Below are positions 7,060 through 13,068 of a stretch of 15,238 nt of DNA, piece after piece. A program made the translations under genes and the position numbers. The DNA is from Propionibacteriaceae bacterium (lineage in GTDB: Bacteria; Actinomycetota; Actinomycetes; Propionibacteriales; Propionibacteriaceae), in contig DAIEHO010000216.1 in assembly GCA_027353565.1 (NCBI GenBank), positions 1 to 15,238 of the forward strand, written 5' to 3'. Below the pieces are notes generated by a model that saw only the letters and a program-made list of their open reading frames with translations, did no database searches and was not told the DNA's origin. Position 1 is the stretch's first letter. The number at the start of each line of letters is the position of its first letter.

Positions 7060-7088
7060 TTGCCGTTACCCCTGCCCGGCGGTAGTGT
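7060..7088 (+). promoter_or_regulatory. Promoter of the rplM-rpsI-glmM operon
   Basis: TTGCCG (7060-7065) and TAGTGT (7083-7088) are separated by exactly 17 bp, which is the best -35/-10 pair in the window. Transcription would start near 7095 and leave a leader of about 70 nt before the rplM GTG at 7168. Confidence 0.65.
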
Positions 7089-7112
7089 TAGCCGCTGTTG
7101 TGCCCGGTGTAT

Positions 7113-7170
7113 TTCGACCCGTGGCGCCCGCAGTCTGGATAGCTCAAGCGAGAGATTGGTTCGACCCGTG
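7113..7170 (+). repeat. 11-bp direct repeat TTCGACCCGTG, second copy on the rplM start codon
   Basis: TTCGACCCGTG occurs at 7113-7123 and again at 7160-7170, where its last three bases are the rplM GTG start. The copies are 47 bp apart, so the upstream GTG is out of frame with rplM. Both lie within the predicted mRNA leader. A role in leader folding or autoregulation by L13 is speculative. Confidence 0.6.
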
Positions 7171-7611
7171 TCTACGTACAGCCCGAAGCCTGGCGAGATC
7201 ACCAGGAACTGGCACGTCATCGATGCCCAGGACGTTGTCCTTGGTCGCCTCGCTACGACTGCCGCAACCCTCCTGCGTGGCAAGCACAAGCCCACGTACG
7301 CGCCGCACGTCGACACCGGCGACTTCGTCGTCGTGGTCAACGCGTCGAAGATCGCCCTGACGGGGTCCAAGCGCACCACCAAGATGGCCTACCGCAGCAC
7401 CACCCGTCCGGGCAGCATCAAGGCTGTCCCGTACGGCGAGCTGCTGGACAAGGATCCCCGCAAGGCTGTCGAGCGGGCGGTCTGGGGCATGCTCCCCAAG
7501 AACAAGCTCAGCCGTCAGCTGCTGGGCAAGCTCAAGGTCTACTCGGGCCCCGAGCACCCGCACGCTGCGCAGCAGCCGCAGCCGTACACGATCACCCAGA
7601 TCGCCCAGTGA
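7168..7611 (+). CDS. rplM: 50S ribosomal protein L13 (uL13)
   Basis: A protein of the large ribosomal subunit, 147 residues including the start. It shows the family core from [18 protein letters not shown] through [23 protein letters not shown] to the C-terminal [37 protein letters not shown] 7168 gives the usual N-terminus ([11 protein letters not shown]) and the usual length. The frame continues upstream but only as overlap with the lactonase gene. The ribosome site is poor (GAGAG about 12 nt upstream). First gene of the operon, with rpsI 16 bp downstream. Confidence 0.98.
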   Translation: MSTYSPKPGEITRNWHVIDAQDVVLGRLATTAATLLRGKHKPTYAPHVDTGDFVVVVNASKIALTGSKRTTKMAYRSTTRPGSIKAVPYGELLDKDPRKAVERAVWGMLPKNKLSRQLLGKLKVYSGPEHPHAAQQPQPYTITQIAQ

Positions 7612-7627
7612 GATTGAGGAACTGCCA

Positions 7628-8149
7628 GTGTCTGTGACTGAAGTAGTCGAGCCCGAGGGCGAAGAGATCGCCTCCTTCACCGACGAGAACGACCGCGAGA
7701 TCGCGTACCGCGCTGAGGCGGTCCCCTCGAGCGCGTCCCCGTCGAGCCGCCCGGCTGTCGTCACCAAGACCGGGGGCACCGGACGTCGCAAGGAAGCCAT
7801 CGCCCGTGTCCGGCTGATCCCGGGCTCGGGGACGTGGACGATCAACGGCCGCACCCTCGAGGACTACTTCCCGAACAAGGTGCACCAGCAGATCGTGACC
7901 GAGCCGCTGGAGACCGCGGCCGTGGTCGGGTCCTACGACGTCATCGCCCGCATCAACGGCGGCGGTGTGACCGGTCAGGCCGGCGCGCTGCGCCTCGGTG
8001 TGGCCCGTGCGCTCAACGCCGCAGACGCCGAGGCCTCGCGCCCGGCGCTCAAGAAGGCCGGCATGCTGACCCGCGACGCGCGGATCAAGGAGCGCAAGAA
8101 GGCTGGTCTCAAGAAGGCCCGCAAGGCTCCCCAGTACAGCAAGCGCTGA
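7628..8149 (+). CDS. rpsI: 30S ribosomal protein S9 (uS9)
   Basis: A small-subunit protein whose C-terminal tail reaches the P-site tRNA. The 173-residue product has an acidic, low-complexity N-terminal extension of about 45 residues, common in actinobacterial S9. The conserved domain follows: [65 protein letters not shown]. It ends in the expected basic QYSKR tail. GTG 7628 is preceded by TTGAGGAAC, a reasonable ribosome site. Sixteen bases separate it from rplM, and glmM follows 18 bp after its stop. Confidence 0.98.
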   Translation: MSVTEVVEPEGEEIASFTDENDREIAYRAEAVPSSASPSSRPAVVTKTGGTGRRKEAIARVRLIPGSGTWTINGRTLEDYFPNKVHQQIVTEPLETAAVVGSYDVIARINGGGVTGQAGALRLGVARALNAADAEASRPALKKAGMLTRDARIKERKKAGLKKARKAPQYSKR

Positions 8150-8167
8150 CCCGCCACCGCCTCTGTC

Positions 8168-9526
8168 ATGGGCCGTCTCTTCGGTACCGACGGTGTGCGG
8201 GGGGTCGCCAACGGCGACCTCACGGCTGAGCTCGCGCTCGACCTGTCCGTCGCGGCCGCGCACGTCCTCGGTGAGGCGGGCGCGTTCGCGGGCGGACGTC
8301 GGCCACGAGCCCTTGTCGGTCGTGACTCCCGTGCATCCGGCGAGTTCCTCGAAGCCGCCGTGGTGGCCGGGCTCGCGTCCGCAGGAGTGGACGTCGTACG
8401 GGTCGGGGTCGTCCCCACGCCGGGCGTCGCCTACCTCGTGGCCTCGACGGGTGCCGACTTGGGCGTGATGCTGTCGGCATCCCACAACCCCATGCCCGAC
8501 AACGGGATCAAGTTCTTCGCTCGCGGCGGCATCAAGCTCGACGACGACCTCGAGGACGCGATCGAGATGCGCATGGGCGAGACGTGGCAGCGTCCGACCG
8601 GGTCGGGAGTCGGTCGCGTCATCGACGACCCGAGCCTGATCGACGCGTACGTCGCACACCTCGTCGCGTCGCTCGGGAAAGACGCCAGCCTCGACGGGCT
8701 GAGGATCGTCATCGACTGCGCCAACGGTGCGTCCTCGACGACGGCGCTCGCCGCCTTCGCCGCCCAGGGCGCCACCGTCATCGGCATCCACCACACGCCC
8801 GACGGGCTCAACATCAACGACCACTGCGGCTCGACCCACATGGACGACCTGCAGAAGGCCGTCGTGTCCCACCGCGCGGACCTCGGCATCGCACTCGACG
8901 GCGACGCGGACCGTTGCCTCGCGGTCGACGCGACCGGGGCGCTCGTCGACGGTGACCAGATCCTCGCGATCCTCGCGGTCGCGATGCGGGAGAGCAACGA
9001 CCTCCAGTCCGACACCGTCGTGGCGACGGTCATGAGCAACCTGGGCTTCCTGCACGCCATGAGGGCGCAGGGCGTCCGCGTCGACCAGACGAAGGTCGGC
9101 GACCGCTACGTGCTGGAGTCGATGAACGCCAACGGCTTCACGCTGGGCGGCGAGCAGTCCGGCCACGTGATCATGAGCGAGTTCTCGACCACGGGCGACG
9201 GTGTGCTGACGGGCCTGCACCTCACCGCACGCATGGCTCGTACGGGCAAGTCCCTCGCCGAGCTGGCCGAGGTGATGACCCGCCTGCCGCAGGTGATGAT
9301 CAACGTGCGCGGCGTCGACAAGCTGCGCGCCGGATCCGACCTGGAGATCAAGGCGGCCGTGAGTGCCGCGACGAAGCGGCTCGGCGACTCCGGTCGTGTT
9401 CTGCTGCGCCCGTCCGGCACGGAGCCGGTCGTACGCGTGATGGTCGAGGCGACGACCTTCGACGAGGCCCAGGAGGTCTGCGAGGAGCTCGCCGACATCG
9501 TCAAGGCACGCGTCAGCCTGACGTGA
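8168..9526 (+). CDS. glmM: Phosphoglucosamine mutase GlmM
   Basis: GlmM converts glucosamine-6-phosphate to glucosamine-1-phosphate for UDP-GlcNAc and peptidoglycan synthesis. The 452-residue product starts with the family-typical [12 protein letters not shown]. It has the active-site phosphoserine loop SASHNP with Ser105, the Mg-binding loop DGDADR (244-249) and the sugar-phosphate loop RPSGTEP (414-420). All catalytic elements are intact and the length is normal. The 18 nt before its ATG are pyrimidine-rich with no Shine-Dalgarno, so initiation probably depends on upstream translation of rpsI in the same mRNA. GlmS, the preceding enzyme of the pathway, is encoded about 3.5 kb downstream. 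Confidence 0.97.
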   Translation: MGRLFGTDGVRGVANGDLTAELALDLSVAAAHVLGEAGAFAGGRRPRALVGRDSRASGEFLEAAVVAGLASAGVDVVRVGVVPTPGVAYLVASTGADLGVMLSASHNPMPDNGIKFFARGGIKLDDDLEDAIEMRMGETWQRPTGSGVGRVIDDPSLIDAYVAHLVASLGKDASLDGLRIVIDCANGASSTTALAAFAAQGATVIGIHHTPDGLNINDHCGSTHMDDLQKAVVSHRADLGIALDGDADRCLAVDATGALVDGDQILAILAVAMRESNDLQSDTVVATVMSNLGFLHAMRAQGVRVDQTKVGDRYVLESMNANGFTLGGEQSGHVIMSEFSTTGDGVLTGLHLTARMARTGKSLAELAEVMTRLPQVMINVRGVDKLRAGSDLEIKAAVSAATKRLGDSGRVLLRPSGTEPVVRVMVEATTFDEAQEVCEELADIVKARVSLT

Positions 9527-9545
9527 CCCCGGGGCGTCGCTCCTC

Positions 9546-10457
9546 GTGAAGCTCCCGTACGAGATCCCGCCCGTCTTCGCCGAACAGGCAGCGGTGAGCC
9601 AGGACTGGGCCGCGTACCTCGGGCGGATCCCGCGCCTCGCCGACGAGCTCACCGACGAGTGGCGCCTCTCCTACGACGGGCGGCCCGCGTACGGACGGTC
9701 AGGGCTCGTCCTGCCGGTCCGCACCGATGCCGGCCGCCCGGGGATGCTGAAGATCGGCTACATCCACGCCGACGGTGCGGGAGAGCCGGTGGCACTGCAG
9801 CTGTGGGGAGGACGCGGGGCCGTCGAGCTCTGGGCGGCCGACCCACGACGGGGCGCGTTGCTCCTGGAGCGGCTGGGGAGCGCGGACCTCACCAGCGTCG
9901 ACGTGGTGGAGGCCTGCGGCGTCGTGGGCGAGCTGTACGGGCTGATCCACAGGCCCCCCACACCCCGCCTGGTTGATCTGCGAACCCTGCTCACCCGGTG
10001 GCTCGACGACGTCCGCACCTTGCCGCGTGACGCGGTCCCGTCCCGCTTCGTGGAGCAGGCGATGGCGGCGGCGCCTCGGCTCCTGGCCGAGGAACCCAGC
10101 GCGGTGATCCATGGCGATCTCCACTACGAGAACGTCCTGCGCGGCGAGCGCCGGCCCTGGCTCGTCATCGACCCGAAGGGCTTCGCCGGCGATCCCGCGT
10201 ACGAGCTGGCGCCCATGCTCTGGAACCGGTGGTCCGAGCTCGGCGACGAACCGGGTGCGGGGGTGCGGGAGCGGTTCTACGCCCTGGTCGACGCCTCGGG
10301 CCTGGACGAGCGCCGCTGCCGCGACTGGGTGGTCCTACGGGCGGTCGTCAACGTCGCCTGGGAGCACACCGAGGCGAGGGGTCGTCCGCTGACCGACCAG
10401 CAGCGAGAGTGGCTGACACGGAGCATCACCGTCGCGAAGGCGATGCAGGACATCTGA
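9546..10457 (+). CDS. APH(6)/hydroxyurea-type antibiotic phosphotransferase-like kinase
   Basis: A 303-residue kinase-fold protein of the aminoglycoside/hydroxyurea phosphotransferase family (PF04655), which includes streptomycin 6-phosphotransferases and a hydroxyurea kinase from Streptomyces. It has the lobe-joining ALLLERL, the catalytic loop HGDLHYENVLRGERRPW with Asp191 and Asn196, and the metal-binding IDPKGFAGDPAYELAPML with Asp209. All key residues are present, so it is probably active. The GTG start at 9546 lies 19 bp after glmM with only a weak ribosome site, so the gene is likely the last cistron of the rplM operon; a hairpin follows its stop. The true substrate is unknown. Resistance is only one possibility, since chromosomal members may phosphorylate metabolites. 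Confidence 0.85.
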   Translation: MKLPYEIPPVFAEQAAVSQDWAAYLGRIPRLADELTDEWRLSYDGRPAYGRSGLVLPVRTDAGRPGMLKIGYIHADGAGEPVALQLWGGRGAVELWAADPRRGALLLERLGSADLTSVDVVEACGVVGELYGLIHRPPTPRLVDLRTLLTRWLDDVRTLPRDAVPSRFVEQAMAAAPRLLAEEPSAVIHGDLHYENVLRGERRPWLVIDPKGFAGDPAYELAPMLWNRWSELGDEPGAGVRERFYALVDASGLDERRCRDWVVLRAVVNVAWEHTEARGRPLTDQQREWLTRSITVAKAMQDI

Positions 10458-10460
10458 CCA

Positions 10461-10481
10461 GCCCCGGGTGTGCAGCGGGGC
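10461..10481 (+). terminator. Hairpin after the rplM-rpsI-glmM-aph operon
   Basis: GCCCCG (10461-10466) and CGGGGC (10476-10481) form a 6-bp GC stem with a 9-nt loop, starting 4 bp after the aph stop. No T-run follows. It lies just upstream of the next gene's -10 box. Confidence 0.45.
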
Positions 10482-10491
10482 GGACCGCGAA

Positions 10492-10497
10492 TAGCCT
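10492..10497 (+). promoter_or_regulatory. -10 box TAGCCT, leaderless promoter candidate for the DUF1707 gene
   Basis: TAGCCT is followed by 6 nt (TGGGCC) and the ATG at 10504, with no Shine-Dalgarno. TGTGCA (10469-10474) at 17-bp spacing is a weak -35 possibility and overlaps the preceding hairpin. Confidence 0.55.
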
Positions 10498-10503
10498 TGG
10501 GCC

Positions 10504-11112
10504 ATGACCATGGAGCCGTCGGATGTAGGGCCCAAGTACGGCGGGCATCTGCCCGTCACCGAGGCGGACCGCGAGGACGCGATGGTGCTGCTCCAGGCGG
10601 CGCGCACCCAGGGCTACCTGAGCCCAGAGGAGTACGACCACCGTGCCCTGGCGGTACGGTCCGCGGCCAACCGCGACGACCTCACACCCCTGACGAGAGA
10701 CCTCTCGAACGTCACGCACCCGCCGATGCTGTACGTCCAGGCACCCACCACGAACGCCGTCGCGCGCCCGTCGAGCGCGCGGGACTCCATCGTCAAGGTC
10801 GGGGTCTTCAGCGGCTCCAACCTTGCCGGGCGCTGGGAGACACCGGCCCAGGTTCACTGCCTGGCCACGTTCGGGGGCGTCGACATCGACTTCACGGACG
10901 CCGTCTGGACCTCGGACGAAGTCGTCGTCGACGCGTACGCCGTGTTCGGCGGCGTGAACATCAAGGTGCCTGCCGGCGTCGAGGTCGTCGACCACACGTT
11001 CGCGCTCTTCGGCGGCACGTCGGTGAAGCGCACGACCCCCGGCGCGAAGCGGATCATCGTCAAGGGGTTCGCCATGTTCGGCGGGATCGACGTGAAGGGG
11101 CCCCGCACCTAG
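10504..11112 (+). CDS. DUF1707 / SHOCT-like domain protein with LiaF-like C-terminal beta repeats
   Basis: A soluble 202-residue protein with no membrane segment. Residues about 16-68 form a DUF1707 unit (TEADREDAMVLLQAARTQGYLSPEEYDHR, then DLTPLTRDL), common in actinobacteria. After a Pro/Ala/Thr linker, residues about 94-200 form a beta-rich domain with four FGG-turn repeats: FGGVDIDF (123), FGGVNIKV (148), FGGTSVKR (169) and FGGIDVKG (192). This resembles the C-terminal domain of LiaF-type 'cell wall-active antibiotics response' proteins, which stack such repeats. A sensing or regulatory role toward cell-envelope stress is inferred from that resemblance only; no histidine kinase or regulator is adjacent. 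The ATG at 10504 is set by the TAGCCT box. It converges with coaA. Confidence 0.82.
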   Translation: MTMEPSDVGPKYGGHLPVTEADREDAMVLLQAARTQGYLSPEEYDHRALAVRSAANRDDLTPLTRDLSNVTHPPMLYVQAPTTNAVARPSSARDSIVKVGVFSGSNLAGRWETPAQVHCLATFGGVDIDFTDAVWTSDEVVVDAYAVFGGVNIKVPAGVEVVDHTFALFGGTSVKRTTPGAKRIIVKGFAMFGGIDVKGPRT

Positions 11113-11129
11113 CCGTACCGCCCGACGGG

Positions 11130-11147
11130 ACCCCAGCCCGGTGGGGT
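11130..11147 (+). terminator. Terminator-like hairpin after the DUF1707 gene
   Basis: ACCCCA (11130-11135) and TGGGGT (11142-11147) form a perfect 6-bp stem with a 6-nt loop, 17 bp past the stop codon. GTTCC follows, with no true T-run. Confidence 0.45.
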
Positions 11148-11203
11148 GTTCCGCCGCGCAGACGGCCCGCGCGCGCCCGGGGGACGACCCGCCACGTCGC
11201 AGG

Positions 11204-11231
11204 CACGTGACATTGTCCACGTGACATTGTC
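11204..11231. repeat. Perfect 14-bp tandem repeat (2 x CACGTGACATTGTC)
   Basis: CACGTGACATTGTC is repeated back to back at 11204-11217 and 11218-11231. The second copy with its next two bases contains GTGACA-T-TGTCAC, a 6-bp-arm inverted repeat, and each copy contains TGACA-T-TGTC, so the array looks like two adjacent operator half-site pairs. It lies between two converging genes, where no promoter is expected. The AT-richer sequence stands out from its GC-rich surroundings. Confidence 0.9.
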
Positions 11232-11251
11232 ACGGACCCGCCCGGGGCCGT
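11232..11251 (-). terminator. Strong hairpin abutting the coaA stop codon
   Basis: ACGG-A-CCC (11232-11239) and GGG-G-CCGT (11244-11251) pair over 7 bp with a single A/G mismatch around a GCCC loop. It begins on the base next to the coaA stop codon (11254-11252). No T-run follows on the minus strand. It may also stop readthrough from the DUF1707 side. Confidence 0.45.
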
Positions 11252-12199
11252 TCAGACCTTACGGATCCGTACCCACTCGATGTTGTGCTGCAGCCCCTTG
11301 CGCAGAACGACCGTGGCGCGCCCCCTGGTCGGACGGATGTTCTGGACGAGGTTGGGTCCGTTGATCGCGTCCCAGACCGCGCCGGCCGTCGCGACCGACT
11401 CCTTCTCAGTGAGCTCGGCGAAGCGGGTGAAGTACGAGCTGGGGTCGCGGAACGCGGTCTCGCGGAGGTGGAGGAACCGCTCGATGTACCAGTTGCGGAT
11501 CGCGCGCTCCGAGGCGTCGACGTACACGCTGAAGTCGAAGAAGTCGCTCACCACGAGCGCCCCGGACCCGTCCTTGCGCGGTCGCGGAGGCTGGAGCACG
11601 TTCAGGCCCTCGACGATGAGGATGTCGGGCTGGTTCACGGTGATCGACTCGCCCTGGACGATGTCGTACACCAGGTGTGAGTAGACGGGCGCCGTGACAC
11701 CCTCCTCACCGGACTTCACGTCACGGACGAACCGAACGAGCGCGCGCCGGTCGTACGACTCGGGGAAGCCCTTGCGTTCGAGGAGCCCGCGCCTCTCGAG
11801 CTCGGCGTTGGGGAAGAGGAAGCCGTCCGTCGTCACGAGGTCGACGGTCGCGCCCTCACGGCGCAGCAGCTCCCGCAGCAGCCGTGACGTGGTCGACTTG
11901 CCGACGGCGACCGAGCCGGCCACGCCGATGACGAACGTCGTCTTGCGCTCCGACAAGCGGAGGAACTCGTTCTGGTCGCGGTAGAGAAGGCCCTTGTGCT
12001 CGATGTAGAGGTTCACGAGCTCGGTGAGAGGCAGATAGACCTGGCGGACCTGGTCGAGGTCGATCGGGTCGCCTGTGGAGCGGATGTTGGCGAGCGTCTG
12101 CTCGGACAGGTCGAGCTCGTGATGCCGGGCCAGCTCGGCCCAGTGCGAGCGCCGAAGGGTCAGGTACGGCCCGTACGGGTCGTCCTCCGGCTCGTCCAT
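11252..12199 (-). CDS. coaA: Type I pantothenate kinase CoaA
   Basis: CoaA phosphorylates pantothenate in the first committed step of CoA synthesis and is normally feedback-inhibited by CoA. The 315-residue protein has the P-loop GSVAVGKS (95-102), followed by the family signatures LVTTDGFLFPN, KGFPESYDRRALVRF, PVYSHLVYDIV, DILIVEGLNVLQ, and the C-terminal region ending HNIEWVRIRKV. The length matches bacterial type I enzymes. ATG 12199-12197 is preferred because CGGGAGGG ends 5 nt upstream; an in-frame GTG six bases earlier lies too close to that ribosome site. Streptomyces also tends to have coaA between glmM and glmS, so the position is conserved although the strand here is opposite to its neighbours. 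Confidence 0.96.
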   Translation of the reverse strand: MDEPEDDPYGPYLTLRRSHWAELARHHELDLSEQTLANIRSTGDPIDLDQVRQVYLPLTELVNLYIEHKGLLYRDQNEFLRLSERKTTFVIGVAGSVAVGKSTTSRLLRELLRREGATVDLVTTDGFLFPNAELERRGLLERKGFPESYDRRALVRFVRDVKSGEEGVTAPVYSHLVYDIVQGESITVNQPDILIVEGLNVLQPPRPRKDGSGALVVSDFFDFSVYVDASERAIRNWYIERFLHLRETAFRDPSSYFTRFAELTEKESVATAGAVWDAINGPNLVQNIRPTRGRATVVLRKGLQHNIEWVRIRKV

Positions 12200-12252
12200 G
12201 TGCACCCTCCCGCCGGAACACTCTCAAGCGCCGCCCGCCCCTGTCCATCCGA

Positions 12253-12287
12253 CACGGCAATGGAGGGCATCTGTCCCACGGCATTGG
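12253..12287. repeat. Imperfect direct repeat CACGGCAATGG / CACGGCATTGG upstream of coaA
   Basis: Two 11-bp copies (12253-12263 and 12277-12287) differ at one base and are spaced 24 bp start to start, about 55-90 bp upstream of the coaA ATG. On the coaA strand the copy nearer the gene includes TTGCCG, the same hexamer as the -35 of rplM, but no -10 is seen at the right distance. Possible regulator sites for coaA. Confidence 0.4.
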
Positions 12288-12293
12288 CACAGA
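12270..12293 (-). terminator. Possible stem-loop downstream of the NUDIX gene
   Basis: TCTGT (12270-12274) pairs with ACAGA (12289-12293), followed inward by a C/C mismatch and a CC/GG pair, around an 8-nt loop. It lies about 33 bp past the NUDIX stop and overlaps one copy of the coaA-upstream repeat. Weak. Confidence 0.2.
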
Positions 12294-12325
12294 CCGGGCG
12301 GACACGTGGTGGCCGACGGCGAGGA

Positions 12326-12940
12326 TCAGGACGACGCGCTGCGACCATCGAGCCCGTCCGGGCCCCGTCTGCGGGCCAGCTCGTCGAGAATCGTCCGCAG
12401 CCGCTCAGGGAAGCCCGCGGGCAGCTGCGGCGGGAGCCCTTCCACGTCGAACCATGCGACTGCTTCGCTCTCGATGCTGGCCACGGGTACGACGTCTCGC
12501 TCGGCGAACGCCACGTATCCCACGTCCCAGTGGACCCGGCAGGTCCCGAAGCCGCGGCTCAGCGAATGGCGGTCGATGTCCAGGGGCAGCTCGCCGAACG
12601 ACCGGAGCTCGGTGACGCCACCCTCCTCGCGCGCTTCCCGGAAGGCAGCTGAGGCGACCGAGGCGTCCCCGGGTTCCACGTGGCCGCCCAGCTGTACCCA
12701 GAACTGGCCTTTGCGGTGGAAGCAGAGGAGCACCCGGGACAGATCCGGCGTGAAGACGAAGCAGCTTCCGGTGAGGTGCTCGGGGCCCCCGTTCCGGGCC
12801 AGTGCCGCCTCGCCCGTCGTACGCACGAAGGACTCGTACTCGCTCTTCAGCCGCTGCTGAGCCGGTGCCACCGGTGACCACGTGGCCAAGGCGGCGAGGA
12901 TCTCGCGTGCGGGCCGCGTCAGGTCTGGGCTCTGGATCAC
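12326..12940 (-). CDS. NUDIX hydrolase
   Basis: A 204-residue NUDIX-fold protein, expected to hydrolyse a nucleoside diphosphate linked to another group. The NUDIX box is at 85-108: GGHVEPGD, then eight residues, then REAREEGG. Compared with the textbook G-x5-E-x7-RE-U-x-EE-x-G-U it has Asp for the first Glu and one extra residue before RE, a variant found in a recognisable subgroup beginning GGHxExxD. The metal-binding REAREEG core is intact. The start GTG 12940-12938 is chosen because TAGTCT lies 6 nt upstream and no ribosome site is present. The gene is divergent from glmS and on the same strand as coaA, 126 bp upstream of it. The substrate cannot be predicted. Confidence 0.9.
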   Translation of the reverse strand: MIQSPDLTRPAREILAALATWSPVAPAQQRLKSEYESFVRTTGEAALARNGGPEHLTGSCFVFTPDLSRVLLCFHRKGQFWVQLGGHVEPGDASVASAAFREAREEGGVTELRSFGELPLDIDRHSLSRGFGTCRVHWDVGYVAFAERDVVPVASIESEAVAWFDVEGLPPQLPAGFPERLRTILDELARRRGPDGLDGRSASS

Positions 12941-12946
12941 CTGGCC

Positions 12947-12952
12947 AGACTA
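12947..12952 (-). promoter_or_regulatory. -10 box TAGTCT, leaderless promoter candidate for the NUDIX gene
   Basis: TAGTCT on the minus strand, then 6 nt (GGCCAG), then the GTG start. No Shine-Dalgarno is present. Confidence 0.55.
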
Positions 12953-13055
12953 ACCGCGGGGACCCGTCTCAGCCGACGTCAAGGAACCGTCCCGCTCTCT
13001 GGGTGTGGACATCGAGCTGACTGGGCACCCTCAGAGCCTTGTGGCCGTCGACAAG

Positions 13056-13061
13056 TAGAGT
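13056..13061 (+). promoter_or_regulatory. -10 box TAGAGT, leaderless promoter candidate for glmS
   Basis: TAGAGT ends 7 nt before the glmS ATG at 13069, whose position is fixed by the Cys2 nucleophile. There is no ribosome site and no glmS ribozyme-like leader; only 128 bp separate glmS from the divergent NUDIX gene. Confidence 0.6.
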
Positions 13062-13068
13062 CCTGGCC

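Noticed and set aside
7089..7167. Riboswitch or known ribosomal-protein leader motif upstream of rplM
   Set aside because: No recognisable conserved structure could be drawn by eye; only the direct repeat is solid.
7592..9652. 686-codon open frame on the minus strand opposite rpsI and glmM
   Set aside because: It is antisense to two certain genes, is Arg/Asp/Val/Gly-rich with no recognisable motif, and is a typical third-position GC shadow.
12200..12205. GTG 12205-12203 as the coaA start
   Set aside because: It lies directly against the GGGAGGG ribosome site; the ATG at 12199 has correct spacing.
12941..13068. glmS ribozyme/riboswitch upstream of glmS
   Set aside because: The gap is short, the -10 box sits 7 nt from the ATG and no ribozyme core is visible; that ribozyme is mainly a Firmicutes element.
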